In this document: piece after piece, positions 25,201-40,200 of the stretch
Position numbering within the stretch: the first letter of the stretch is position 1
Layout of the letters: every line of letters starts with the position of its first letter
From: Azotimanducus sp965199815
Lineage (GTDB): Bacteria; Pseudomonadota; Gammaproteobacteria; Pseudomonadales; Azotimanducaceae
Length of the DNA: 64,000 nt
Assembly (NCBI GenBank): GCA_965199815.1
Contig: CBDATE010000034.1
Coordinates: forward strand, 372,001 to 436,000
Reading direction: 5' to 3'
Notes under the pieces: generated by a model
The model's input: the letters and a program-made list of their open reading frames with translations, nothing else
Told to the model about the DNA's origin: nothing
Databases searched by the model: none
Position numbers and translations under genes: made by a program

Positions 25201-28200
25201 ATTACACCGCCGCCTCGGGTATGCTCATTTTTGCGCCGGGCGAGACCAGCAAGACCATTTCGGTGCAGATTATTGACGAAACGCTGTACGAGCAGGCTCA
25301 GGAGCTCTTCCGTATCGTGCTGGGCAATCCGTCCGGTGCCACCATTGCCTCCAGTCAGGGGCAATTGCTTATTGGTCTCGTCGGGGCTGATCCGGTGCCG
25401 CCTGTATCGGTCATGGCGGTGGGCCTGGCCAGCACCGGCTCGCCAGGGGCGGCAGCGAGTACTCCGGAAGGGAAGCTGAGCGTAGCCGAGGGCGACAGCG
25501 GTGAGACCGACATCACCTTCACCGTCACGCAATCCAGGGTGATCAGTTGGCAAAGCGTCCAGGTCGGTGGCTTCCGTACCCCGGTTGGCATCACCGGTAC
25601 TGCCACCGCCAATACAGACTTTGAGGTCACAGACGAAACCCTGAGCTTGGCGGCAGGCACGACGCAGGTCGAGTACACGCTGAAGATCAAGGGCGACACG
25701 GATGTCGAGAGTGACGAGACCTTGTATGTTTTACTCGGTCGCGGCAACGGCATTGTGACCAATTCCGGCGAAGCAAGGTTCCTGATCGAGATCACCATCG
25801 TGGATGACGACGGGGTACCTTCCAAGCCGCGCGCGCCGCGCCTGACGGCCTCGGCGAGCGGCCAGTTGACGGTGAATTGGGCGGCACCGGCGGACGATGG
25901 CGGCCAGCCCATCGATGACTACGATGTGCGCTACCGCGCGAAGCCGACTTCCGGGGACCCGGCCTGGACGGAAGAAGCCTCCACCGCCACTGACAGCACC
26001 GCCCTGACGAGGGTCATCACCGGCCTCACCGACGGCACCGCGTATCAGGTGCAGGTGCGCGCGGAGAACGAGAATGATGACGGTGCCTGGTCGGATACGA
26101 CGGAAGCTACGCCGTCGGCCAGCGGTCCGTCGCCGACGGCGGAATACAATCCGGTCACGAGGTTGCTGACGATGCGTAACCTGCAGATCACCTCGACTAT
26201 CTCGACGGGCTTCTTGAGCTTTAACAGAAGTAGTCACGTGCTTATCTTCGATGCATCCGAAAATTTCTATGAAGGCAGTCCCGATGGTTCTCAGGACGCA
26301 ACCTTGACCGTGGGCGGTGTCGTTTTGCGCTACGGCATGTTTTGTGTACCCAACGACTGCAGGCTCTTCCCAAGAAGCGCCTGGCCGTCCGAGAACCCCA
26401 CCGGCTCCACCACTCTGGAGGTGGAGATGCCGGGCGGCTTCAATCCGCCGACAAGGCTTGCGTCGGTTCGGTTCGTTCCCCCGGGCAACCTTGGAGACAG
26501 CTCATTCTCGGTCACCACGGACCTGGCGCTTGATGTCCTGCAAACCACACCTGACGCGCCGGAAAACCTGATGCTGGCGCTGCGCCCGCAGATGGCGACC
26601 TTGAGCTGGAGCAACCCGGGCGATTCCAGCATCACCGGCTACCAGTATCGCGTCGGCACGAGCGGTGTGTGGACCAACCTGCCCGGCAGCAGCGCGACCA
26701 CCACCAGCTTCGATGTCTTTGACGGGCTGACCGGCGGTTCGCCGCAAACTGTTCAGTTGCGCGCCGTGAATGCCAACGGCAATGGTGTGTCCGCTTCGGT
26801 CACGAGCGCGGTGCCTGCGGCACCGACCGGCCTCACAGCAGTACCGCTGAATGAATCTGCGAGCCTCAAGTGGGCCGACCCCGATGACCCCAGCATCATC
26901 AAGTACCAGTTCCGCGTCGGCACCAGCGGCACCTGGACCGACATCGCGGGCAGCAGCGCCGCGAGCGTCACCGGCATTGCTTCCGGGCTGAGCAACGGCT
27001 CGGCGCAGGATGTGTTCCTGCGCGCCGTGAACTTTGTTGGCGCGAGCGCGGCATCCTCGTCGGTGTCGGTGACACCGGTGGCCAACCGCGCGCCGACGCT
27101 GGTACAGACGCATCTGGATAGCATCACACCCCTGACCATGCCGGTAATTCCGGCGCTCACGGAGGGTGGCATACCGCATCCGCGCGCAGGCATCTACGAG
27201 GTGGTGCAGATTGACCTCTACGAGTTGTTCAACGATGAGGATAACGAGCCGGTGTTCACCGCCACCGGCACGACCAGCGATGCGCGCGTCGTCACCGTCG
27301 GGCAATCGCCGCGTGGTCAATATCTGAACCTGTACGGGCAGAGCCGTGGTAGCGCGACTGTCACGGTGAAGGTGACCGATCAGTTCGGGGCGATGAGTCC
27401 TGTTGCGACCATCATGGTGACCACGGAGAACCAGCCACCGCGGTTGGTCGCCGAGGTCGATGATGTGAATCTGGTACGCAGCGGCACGAGCTACACATCG
27501 CAGACGCTGGACTTGTCGCGGGTGTTCAGGGATATGGATGGCGACAACCTGAGCTATACGGCCAAGCTGTTGGACGATACCGCGGATCAGATAGCGAATC
27601 TGGAGGCCCAGATTGCGGAGTTGACACGTCAAGGGCGCGTTGCCGAGACCATAGTTTTGCAACTGGTCCTGCAAGATCTCAAGTCGGGGTTGGGTTCGGC
27701 ACCAGAGTCGATCACGGTGAGCCTGAGCGGTGCCATCGTCACCCTCGGTGCCACCGGTCCGGGCGTGGTTGATGTGATAGTGACGGCCAGCGACGGCCAG
27801 GGTGGCAGTGCGTCGGATACCTTCGACGTGTCCGCACCGGACCCGGATATAGCTGAGGGCGAGGGGCGCATCAGATGCGGCGACGAGCAGAGCGACCGTC
27901 TGCTGGAGATACCGGAGGGCGGTACTCTGGCGTGTCTGGTGCGCTACGACCGGACACACAGCATCTACGTGGTGCCGGCTTCGGGTACGGCGGGCACGAA
28001 TCTCGACTTTCCCGGTTCGGACGCTGAATGCCGGGGTGCCGGGGCGGATATCTACATCGAGGGTGCGAGCTTCACCAAGGGGAGCGGTGATGCCTGTACG
28101 CTGTCGCGCACTGCGGACGGTGCGGGCAGTGATGGGCTGTCGCTGACGGTTCATGCGCCGGTCAATGGTCGGGCGGATGGAGAGCGCGCCTTTCGGGTGG

Positions 28201-31200
28201 AGATTCGCAGCAGCGATGGTGCCAAGACGCTGCTGTCCTCGCCAGCGATCATGATCATAGATCCGGGCTTGAGCTACGAGGTGCCGGACAGCCTGCAAGT
28301 GAAGATACCGGCGCGGGTTCTTCCGACGCGGGTTGGCTTCAGCAACCCGATCAGTTACGCGGTGACCGCGGGTACGCTGCCGCCGGGGCTTGCGATTGAT
28401 GCGAGCACGGGTGTTATCTCGGGTACGCCGACCACGGCGAACGCGAGCGGTGTGACGGTGACGGTGACCGCCACGGCGGGCACGGGGAGCACATTGCAGA
28501 CGGCGACGGCGGACATCGCCTTGCCGGCGGTGGAAGCGGCGGCGACGGTAGCGGCGCTGGTGTTGTCGGAGGCATCGCTGACGGTGGACGAGGGGGCGAG
28601 CGATACCTATACGGTGAGGCTGGCGACAGAGCCGACGGGGAATGTGGATGTTGCGGTGACAGTGGCCGGTTCGGCGGATGTGACGGTAGGTCCGGCCTCG
28701 CTGAGGTTCACGAGGTCGAACTGGAACATCGTGCAGACGGTGGCGGTGAGGGCGGCCGAGGACACCGACATGGTGGACGACACAGCGACCCTGAACCACG
28801 CGGCATCCGGTGGAGGCTACGACTCGCTGACGGGCAGCGTGGCGGTGACGGTGGACGATGATGAAGCGCCCGAGATGGCCAACTCGGCACCGAGCATCAC
28901 GGCCATTGCAGATCAGATGGCGACCGTCGGCACCGACCTGCTGCTGGATGTGGATGCCACGGACGCGGATGCGGGCGACACGCTGCAATATCAGGCGACT
29001 TCGAGTGATGCGACGGTGGCGACGGTGACTCCGACCGAGCTGACCAATCTGGTTGATGCGAGCCAGGTGACGGTGACACCGGTGGCTGCAGGTACGGCCA
29101 CCATCACGGTGACGGTGAGCGATGGCACGGCGAGTCCGACGGCGACCTTCATGGTGACGGTGTCGTCAAGAGTTACCTCGCTGGTGGCACCGACGGGTCT
29201 GGTGGCTACCCCTCTGGTGAACGGGTTCACGGTGACCTGGACGGCAGTGCCGGGGGCGGAGACGTACGAGGCCTATGCGGTAAGGACGGATCTGGCGACG
29301 ACGACAAGGATTCCCGCCATAACAATCTCCGGCACGAGTGCGATCTGGTTTTCCCTGAATTCGGCGGCAACCTACCGGGTTTCGGTGATTGCGAAGGCGG
29401 ACGGCCTTGCCGACAGCGCGGCGGGCACACTGGACAATGTGAATCCCGGTGCGCCGCCGACCGGCGAGGCGATCAAGGCGCTCTACTTCAGTTCCACCCC
29501 CGGGGATATGACTGACACATACCAGCGTGGCGAGCGGATTCAAATTGTGGTTGAGTTCACATCGCCGGTTGCGCTGGATTCCATGGTTGGCAAGCGGCCG
29601 AGTATTGGCCTGCAGGTTGGCGACACGCTCAAGCAGGTCAGCCTGATCAATGTGGGTGATGCCGACACACTGGCGGCCACGTACTTCGTGAAGTCGGGCG
29701 ACCGGGATACGGACGGTGTCAGCATTGCGGCCAATGCCATCAGTCTCAATGGCGGCAAGATCACCAGCGCGTCTGATTCCACGATGAATGTGGTTCTCAC
29801 GCATGCCGCCTTGTCGGACGATCCGAGGCGCAAGGTGGACGGCAGCGTCAACACCAATCCGAATGCGCCCGGTGCGCCTGTTCTGGCGGGGAGCGCCTAT
29901 GGTTCGCTGGATGTGGCGTTTGATGTGGTGGTGACGGCGACGGACGCGGATGGCGATGATCTCTTCTACTACGCCGGGCGTCCCGTGGCCAATGCCGAGG
30001 TGCTGGATCTGGCACCGACTTCATCAAACAAGGCGGCGTTGATGTCGGGCACGAGCGTGGTGACGGTGACGCCACGGCGGGCGGGCCGCAGCGCCACCTT
30101 CAGAGTGTTTGTGGAGGATGACGGTGTGCCACGAAAGTCCAACAGCACAGCTTTCGAGGTGTTTGTGGCGGGCTTGAGCTATCCGGCGGCGGCTGCGTTG
30201 CAATTGAACACGGCCATCACGGATCTCATGCCGACTACCACGAATTTCGAGACTGGCTTGACCATCACCTATGCGGTGACGGATGGCACATCATTGCCGG
30301 CTGGTCTGAATCTGGCCTCGGGCACCGGCATCATCTCCGGTACGCCCACGGCGGAGGCGACGGCTCCCGTGACGGTGACGGCCACTGGTACCAAGACCGA
30401 TGGCGGGGTCACGCGTACGCAGACGGCGAAGGTCACCGTCGCCTTCCAGGGGACACCGCGCACGGCGGTGACGAACCTGTCGCTGACGGCTTCCGTGCGA
30501 GGTGAAGTGACGGCGACCTGGACGGCGGCGAGCTACGCGCCGAGCGGGTACAAACTGCGTTGGCGCAAGACGGGTGCTGGCGGCTATGCGAGTGGCGATG
30601 AACAGACGCTGGCGGGGAGTGACACCACGGCGACCATCACCGGGCTCGACGATGCCACCGAATATCGGGTGCGCATAGACACCCTGGCCGCGGACGGCAC
30701 CTCCCTTGTGTCGGATACGGGAGTGAGCAAGGACATCACCACATCGGATGGACCGAGTCTGAGCTATCCGGCGCTGCCGACGGTTCTGCGCGCGGGCGTA
30801 CAGTTCGCGACGCTGACACCGACCCCCGCTGGCTTCAAGAGTGGCTCGACCTACAGCTATGCGGCGACGACGGGGGATCTGCCGTCGGGGCTGGCTCTGA
30901 ACACCAGCACCGGTGCCATCTCCGGTACGCCGGATACGCCAACCCCCACTGACGGAAGCAGCGGTGCGTCTGTCACGGTGACGGTGACCGGCACCACGGG
31001 TGCGGTTGGGAGTGAGCAGACCGAGACGGCGACGGTGACGCTGAACTTCCCGCGCATCTTCCGTTTCAGGCTACCGGCACCGACGGTGACGCTGGCGGTG
31101 GGCGACACGCAGTTGACGGCCAACTGGGAGGCAGTGCCGAACGCGGGTACTTACGCGTTGCAGTGGAAGGCATCGTCAGTCACATCCTGGACGGCGGCGA

Positions 31201-34200
31201 CGGGCGTGACCACGGTTGATCCGGCCACGCCGGGGACGGTAATCAGCGGTCTCACCAACGGCACTACCTACGATGTGCGTGTGCGCTCACAGGCGGCATC
31301 GGATTCGGCAACGCATGTTGACGGCGACTGGTCGAGTGCCGTGCAGGCTGCGCCGGTGGCCAACTCGGCACCGAGCATCACGGACATCACCAACAAGACG
31401 GCGACCTTCGGCACGAACCTCATGGTGGATGTGGATGCCACGGATGCGGATACGGGCGATACGCTGCAATACCAGGCGACTTCGAGTGATGCGACGGTGG
31501 CGACGGTGACTCCGACCGCGCTGACCAATCTGGTTGATGCGAGCCAGGTGACGGTGACACCGGTGGCTGCGGGCACGGCGACCATCACGGTGACCGTGAG
31601 TGATGGCACGGCGAGTCCGACGGAGACCTTCGTGGTGACGGTGTCGCGTGCACAACTGGGCACACCGGTGGTGACGGTTTCGGCGCAGGATGGGGAGTTG
31701 ACGGTCACCTGGCCGGATGTGACGAACGCAGCAAGTTACGAGGTTGAGTACAAGGAAAGCACATCGGACACCTGGCTGAACAATGACGACGACACGTCAC
31801 CGGCGGAGATAGACAGCCTGACCAATGGCACGGAATATGATGTGCGTGTACGGGCGAAGGCGGCATCAGCTTCGACGACCTATGCGGACAGCGCGTGGTC
31901 GGAGGTGAAGAAGGGGACACCGGTTGTGGTGGATGTGGCCCCGAGCTTTGGCAGCGAGACGATTGCGGCGCAGACCTGGACGGTAGGGACGGCTGTGGAT
32001 GTGACGCTACTGGCGGCGACGGGCGGTAACGGGACTATCAGTTACGAATTGACACCGGCGCTGCCGAGTGGCGTGACGCTGAATGCCACAACGCGCAAGA
32101 TAACTGGCGCACCGACGGCAGTGGCGAGTGCGGCCACCTACACGTGGCGGGCGAAGGACAGCGATTCGAACACCGCCGACAGCGACACGGCGGCGCTGAC
32201 CTTTAGCGTGACGGTAGGCAAGGGGACACTGGCGACACCGACCGGTCTGGCGCTGAAGGCGAACACGCAGCGCAAGACCAGCTTCACGGTGACCTGGACG
32301 GCAGTGACGAACGCGACGGGTTACACGGCGACGGCCAGTGCGAGTGGCGAGACAGATGTCACCGTCACGCTGTCAACGGCACCCGCGAATCCCGAAGCGG
32401 CCTTCACCGGGCTGACGGTGGGCACTGACTACACGGTGAGCGTGGTCGCGAAGGGTAATGCCAACTACAACGACAGCACAGCCGCGACGCTGAGTCAGGC
32501 GACGGCTGCGAACGCGGCACCGAGCATCACGGACATCACCAACAAGACAGCCACCTTTGGCACGAACCTGTCGGTGGATGTAGATGCCACGGACACGAAC
32601 CCGGAGGACACGCTGCAATATCAAGCATCGTCTGGTGCCACGGCGGTGGCGACGGTGAGTCCGACTTCCCTGACCGATCTTGGTGCCAATAGCCAGATAA
32701 CGGTGACACCGGTGGCTGTGGGCACGGCGACTATCACTGTCACCGTGAGCGACGGCACGGCGAGTCCGACGGATACCTTCGTGGTGACGGTGTCGCGCGC
32801 GCAACTGGGCACACCGGTGGTGACGGTTTCGGCGCAGGATGGGGAGTTGACGGTCACCTGGCCGGATGTGCCGAATGCAGCAAGTTACGAGGTTGAGTAC
32901 AAGGAAGGCACATCGGACACCTGGCTGGGCAATGACGACGACACGTCACCGGCGGAGATTGACAGCCTGACCAATGGCACGGAATACGATGTGCGGGTGC
33001 GGGCGAAGGCGGCAGCAGGTTCGACGACCTATGCGGACAGCGCGTGGTCGGAGGTGAAGAAGGGGACACCGGTTGTGGTGGATGTAGCCCCGAGCTTTGG
33101 CAGCGAGACTGTTGCGGCGCAGACCTGGACGGTAGGGACGGCTGTGGATGTGACCCTGCCTGTGGCGACGGGCGGTAACGGGACTATCAGCTACGAGTTG
33201 ACACCGGCGCTGCCGAGTGGGGTGACGCTGGATGCCACAACGCGCAAGATAACTGGCGCACCGACGGCGGTAGCGAGTGCGGCCACCTACACCTGGCGGG
33301 CGAAGGACAGCGACAACAACACGGCGAACACAGACACGGCGGCGCTGACCTTTAGCGTGACGGTGGGCAAGGGGACACTGGCGACACCGACCGGCTTGAC
33401 GCTGAAGGCGAACACGCAGCGCAAGACCAGCTTCACGGTGACCTGGACGGCGGTGCCGAATGCGACGGGTTACACGGCGACAGCCAGTGCGAGTGGCGAG
33501 ACAGATGTCACCGTCACGCTGTCAACGGCACCCGCGAATCCCGAAGCGGCCTTCACCGGGCTGACGGTGGGCACTGACTACACGGTGAGCGTGGTGGCGA
33601 AGGGTAACGCCAACTACAACGACAGCACAGCCGCGACGCTGGATCAGGCGACGGCGGCGAACGCGGCACCGAGCATCACGGACATCACCAACAAGACGGC
33701 CACTTTCGGGACGAACCTCATGGTGGATGTAGATGCTACGGACACGAACCCGGAGGACACGCTGCAATATCAGGCATCGTCCGGTGATGCGGCGGTGGCG
33801 ACGGTGACTCCGACTTCCCTGACCGATCTTGGTACCAATAGCCAGATAACAGTGACACCGGTGGCTGCGGGCACGGCCACTATCACTGTCACCGTGAGCG
33901 ACGGCACGGCAAGCCCGACGGACACCTTCGTGGTGACGGTGGGCAAGGCTACCTTGGCGACCCCGACCAACCTGACGCTGAAGGCGAACACGCAGCGCAA
34001 GACCAGCTTCACGGTGACCTGGACGGCAGTAGCGAACGCGACGGGTTACACGGCGACAGCCACTCCGAGCGGTGGGACTGCGGTAACCGGCGTGGTGACC
34101 GGCACCGAAGCGGCCTTCACCGGGCTGACGGTGGGCACTGACTACACGGTGAGCGTGGTCGCGAAGGGTAATGCCAACTACAACGACAGCACAGCCGCGA

Positions 34201-37200
34201 CGCTGGATCAGGCGACGGCGGCGAACGCGGCACCGAGCATCACGGACATCACCAACAAGGCGGCCACTTTCGGGACGAACCTGTTGGTGGATGTAGATGC
34301 CACGGACACGAACCCGGAGGACACGCTGCAATATCAGGCATCGTCCGGTGATGCGGCGGTGGCGACGGTGACTCCGACTTCCCTGACCGATCTTGGTACC
34401 AATAGCCAGATAACAGTGACACCGGTGGCTGCGGGCACGGCGACTATCACTGTCACCGTGAGCGACGGCACGGCAAGCCCGACAGACACCTTCGTGGTGA
34501 CGGTGTCGCGTGCACAACTGGGCACACCGGTGGTGACGGTTTCGGCGCAGGATGGGAAGTTGACGGCCACCTGGCCGGATGTGCCGAACGCAGCAAGTTA
34601 CGAGGTTGAGTACAAGGAAAGCACATCGGATACCTGGCTGAACAATGACGACGACACGTCACCGGCGGAGATTGACAGCCTGACCAATGGTACTGAATAT
34701 GATGTGCGTGTACGGGCGAAGGCGGCATCAGCTTCGACGACCTATGCGGACAGCGCGTGGTCGGAGGTGAAGAAGGGGACACCGGTTGTGGTGGATGTAG
34801 CCCCGAGCTTTGGCAGCGAGACTGTTGCGGCGCAGACCTGGACGGTTGGTACGAATGTGGACCTGACCCTGCCGGCGGCGACGGGCGGTAACGGGACTAT
34901 CAGTTACGAATTGACACCGGCGCTGCCGAGTGCCGTGACGCTGGATGCCACAACGCGCAAGATAACTGGCGCACCGACGGCAGTAGCGAGTGCGGCCACC
35001 TACACCTGGCGGGCGAAGGACAGCGACGACAACACGGCGAACACGGACACGGCGGCGCTGACCTTTAGCGTGACGGTAGGCAAGGGGACGCTGGCGACAC
35101 CGACCGACTTGACGCTGAAGGCGAACACGCAGCGCAAGACCAGCTTCACGGTGACCTGGACGGCAGTGACGAATGCGACGGGTTACACGGCGACAGCCAG
35201 TGCGAGTGGCGAGACAGATGTCACCGTCACGCTGTCAACGGCACCCGCGAATCCCGAAGCGGCCTTCACCGGGCTGACGGTGGGCACTGACTACACGGTG
35301 AGCGTGGTCGCGAAGGGTAATGCCAACTACAACGACAGCACAGCCGCGACGCTGGATCAGGCGACGGCGGCGAACGCGGCACCGAGCATCACGGACATCA
35401 CCAACAAGGCGGCCACTTTCGGGACGAACCTGTTGGTGGATGTAGATGCCACGGACACGAACCCGGAGGACACGCTGCAATATCAGGCATCGTCCGGTGA
35501 TGCGGCGGTGGCGACGGTGACTCCGACTTCCCTGACCGATCTTGGTACCAATAGCCAGATAACAGTGACACCGGTGGCTGCGGGCACGGCGACTATCACT
35601 GTCACCGTGAGCGACGGCACGGCAAGCCCGACAGACACCTTCGTGGTGACGGTGTCGCGTGCACAACTGGGCACACCGGTGGTGACGGTTTCGGCGCAGG
35701 ATGGGAAGTTGACGGCCACCTGGCCGGATGTGCCGAACGCAGCAAGTTACGAGGTTGAGTACAAGGAAAGCACATCGGACACCTGGCTGAACAATGACGA
35801 CGACACGTCACCGGCGGAGATAGACAGCCTGACCAATGGCACGGAATATGATGTGCGTGTACGGGCGAAGGCGGCATCAGCTTCGACGACCTATGCGGAC
35901 AGCGCGTGGTCGGAGGTGAAGAAGGGGACACCGGTTGTGGTGGATGTAGCCCCGAGCTTTGGCAGCGAGACTGTTGCGGCGCAGACCTGGACGGTTGGTA
36001 CGAATGTGGACCTGACCCTGCCGGCGGCGACGGGCGGTAACGGGACTATCAGTTACGAATTGACACCGGCGCTGCCGAGTGGCGTGACGCTGGATGCCAC
36101 AACGCGCAAGATAACTGGCGCACCGACGGCAGTGGCGAGTGCGGCCACCTACACGTGGCGGGCGAAGGACAGCGACGACAACACGGCGAACACGGACACG
36201 GCGGCGCTGACCTTTAGCGTGACGGTAGGCAAGGGGACGCTGGCGACACCGACCGACTTGACGCTGAAGGCGAACACGCAGCGCAAGACCAGCTTCACGG
36301 TGACCTGGACGGCAGTGACGAATGCGACGGGTTACACGGCGACAGCCAGTGCGAGTGGCGAGACAGATGTCACCGTCACGCTGTCAACGGCACCCGCGAA
36401 TCCCGAAGCGGCCTTCACCGGGCTGACGGTGGGCACTGACTACACGGTGAGCGTGGTCGCGAAGGGTAATGCCAACTACAACGACAGCCCAGCCGCGACG
36501 CTGGATCAGGCGACGGCGGCGAACGCGGCACCGAGCATCACGGACATCACCAACAAGACGGCGACCTTCGGGACGAACCTGTTGGTGGATGTAGATGCCA
36601 CGGACACGAACCCGGAAGACACGCTGCAATACCAGGCATCGTCCGGTGATACGGCGGTGGCGACGGTGACTCCGACTTCCCTGACCGATCTTGGTGCCAA
36701 TAGCCAAGTGACGGTGACACCGGTGGCTGTAGGCACGGCGACTATCACTGTCACCGTGAGCGATGGCACGGCAAGTCCGACGGACACCTTCGTGGTGACG
36801 GTGTCGCGTGCACAACTGGGCACACCGGTGGTGACGGTTTCGGCGCAGGATGGGGAGTTGACGGTCACCTGGGGGACGATACCGAACGCAGCAAGTTACG
36901 AGGTTGAGTACAAGGAGAGCACATCGGATACCTGGCTGAACAATGACGACGACACGTCACCGGCGGAGATTGACAGCCTGACCAATGGTACTGAATACGA
37001 TGTGCGGGTGCGGGCGAAGGCGGCATCAGCTTCGACGACCTATGCGGACAGCGCGTGGTCGGAGGTGAAGAAGGGGACACCGGCAGGAGTTACCTCGCTG
37101 GTGGCACCGACGAGTCTGACGGTTACCACACTGGTGAACGGATTCACGGTGAGCTGGACGGCGGTGCCGGGGGCAGAGACATACGAGGCCTATGCGGTAA

Positions 37201-40200
37201 GGACGGATCTGGCGACGACGACAAGGATTCCCGCCATAACAATCTCCGGCACGAGTGCGAGCTGGTTTTCCCTGAATTCGGCGGCAACCTACCGGGTTTC
37301 GGTGATTGCGAAGGCGGACGGCCTTGCCGATAGCGCGGCGGGCACACTGGAGAATGTGAACCCCGGTGCGCCGCCGACCGGCGAGGCGATCAAGGCGCTC
37401 TACTTCAGTTCCATCCCCGCGGATATGACCGGCACGTACCAGCTTGGCGAGCGGATTCAAATCACGGTTGAGTTCACATCGCCGGTTGCGCTGGATTCCA
37501 TGGTTGGCAAGCGGCCGAGTATTGGCCTGCAGGTTGGCGACGCGCTCAAGCAGGTCAGCCTGATCAATGTGGGTGATGCCAACACACTGGTGGCCACGTA
37601 CCTCGTGAAGTCGGGCGACCGGGATGCGGATGGTGTCAGCATTGCGGCCAATGCCATCAGTCTCAATGGCGGCAAGATCACTAGCGCGTCTGATTCCACG
37701 ATGAATGTGGTTCTCACGCATGCCGCCTTGCCAACCGATCCGAGACGCAAGGTGGACGGTAGCGTCAACACCAATCCGAATGCGCCCGGTGCGCCTGTTC
37801 TGGCGGGGAGCGCCTATGGTTCGCTGGATGTGGCGTTTGATGTGGTGGTGACGGCGACGGACGCGGATGGCGATGATCTCTTCTACTACGCCGGGCGTCC
37901 CGTGGCCAATACCGAGGTGCTGGATCTGGCACCGACCTCATCAAACAAGGCGGCGTTGGTGTCGGGCACGAGCGTGGTGACGGTGACACCACGGCAGGCG
38001 GGCCGCAGCGCCACCTTCAGAGTGTTTGTGGAGGATGACGGTGTGCCGCGGAAGTCCAGCAGCACAGCTTTCGAGGTGTTTGTGGCGGGCTTGAGCTATC
38101 CGGCGGCGGCTGCGTTGCAATTGAACACGGCCATCACGGATCTCATGCCGACTACCACGAACTTCGAGACTGGCTCGACCATCACCTATGCGGTGACGGA
38201 TGGCACATCATTGCCGGCCGGTCTGAGTCTGGCCTCGGGCACCGGCATCATCTCCGGTACGCCCACGGCGGAGGCGACGGCTCCCGTGACGGTGACGGCC
38301 ACTGGTACCAAGACAGATGGCGGGGTCACGCGCACGCAGACGGCGAAGGTCACCGTCGCCTTCCAGGAGACAGCGCGTACGGCGGTGACGAACCTGTCGC
38401 TGACGGCTTCCGTGCGGGGTGAAGTGACGGCGACCTGGACGGCGGCGAGCTACGCGCCGAACGGGTACAAACTGCGTTGGCGCAAGACGGGTGCTGGCGG
38501 CTATGCGAGTGGCGATGAACAGACGCTGGCAGGGAGTGCCACCACGGCGACCATCACCGGGCTCGACGATGCCACCGAATATCGGGTGCGCATAGACACC
38601 CTGGCCGCGGACGGTACCTCCCTTGTGTCGGACACGGGAGTGAGCAAGGACATCACCACATCGGATGGACCGAGTCTGAGCTATCCGGCGCTGCCGACGG
38701 TTCTGCGCGCGGGCGTACAGTTCGCGACGCTGACACCGACCCCCGCTGGCTTCAAGAGTGGCTCGACCTACAGCTATGCGGTGACGACGGGGGATCTGCC
38801 GTCGGGGCTGGCTCTCGACACTGGCAACGGTGCCATCTCCGGTACGCCGGACACGCCAACCCCCATTGACGGAAGCAGCGGTGCGTCTGTCACGGTGACG
38901 GTGACCGGCACCACGGGTGCGGTTGGGAGTGAGCAGACCGAGACGGCGACGGTGACGCTGGACTTCCCGCGCATCTTCCGTTTCAGGCTGCCGACACCGA
39001 CGGTGACGCTGGCGGTGGGCGACGCGCAGTTGACGGCCAACTGGGAGGCAGTGCCGAACGCGGGTACCTATGTGTTGCAGTGGAAGGCATCGTCAGTCAC
39101 GTCCTGGACGGCGGCGACGGGTGTGACCACGGTTGATCCGGCCACACCGGGGACGGTAATCACTGGTCTCACCAACGGCACCACCTACGATGTGCGTGTG
39201 CGCTCGCAGGCGGCATCGGATTCGGCGACGCATGTTGACGGCGACTGGTCGAGTGCAGTGCAGGCTGCGCCGGTGGCCAACTCGGCACCGAGCATCACGA
39301 CCATTGCAGATCAGATGGCGACCTTCGGCACGAACCTGCTGGTGGATGTGGATGCCACGGATGCGGATACGGGCGATACGCTGCAATATCAGGCGACTTC
39401 GAGTGATGCGACGGTGGCGACGGTGACTCCGACCGCGCTGACCAATCTGGTTGATGCGAGCCAGGTGACGGTGACACCGGTGGCTGCGGGCACGGCCACT
39501 ATCACGGTGACGGTGAGTGATGGCGCGGCGAGTCCGACGGAGACCTTTGTGGTGACGGTGTCGCGTGCACAACTGGGCACACCGGTGGTGGCGGTTTCGG
39601 CGCAGGATGGGAAGTTGACGGTCACCTGGCCGGATGTGCCGAACGCAGCGAGTTACGAGGTTGAATACAAGCAGAGCACATCGGATACTTGGCTGAACAA
39701 TGACGACGACACGTCACCGGCGGAGATTGACAGTCTGACCAATGGCACGGAATACGATGTACGTGTGCGGGCGAAGGCGGCATCAGCTTCGACGACCTAT
39801 GCGGACAGCGCGTGGTCGGATGTTGCGAAGGGGACACCGGCTGCGGAAGATGTGGCCCCGAGCTTTGGCAGTGCAACTATTGCGGCGCAGACCTGGACAG
39901 TGGGGATGGGTGTGGACCTGGCCCTGCCGGCGGCGACGGGCGGTAACGGGACTATCAGTTACGCGTTGACACCGGCGCTGCCGAGCGGTGTGACGCTGAA
40001 TTCATCGACGCGCGTGGTCAGTGGCGCACCGACGGCAGTAGCGAGTGCGGCCACCTACACCTGGCGGGCTTCAGACGGTGATTCGAACACCGCCGACAGC
40101 GATACGGCGGCGCTGACCTTTAGCGTGACGGTAGGCAAGGGGACGCTGGCGACACCGACCGACTTGGCGCTGAAGGCGAACACGCAGCGCAAGACCAGCT

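Noticed and set aside
26502..28988. 828-codon open frame on the minus strand inside the giant gene
   Set aside because: It is antisense to well-supported Ig/FN3 modules. Its translation is Arg/His/Gly-rich with no domain pattern, as expected for the shadow of a GC-rich repetitive gene.
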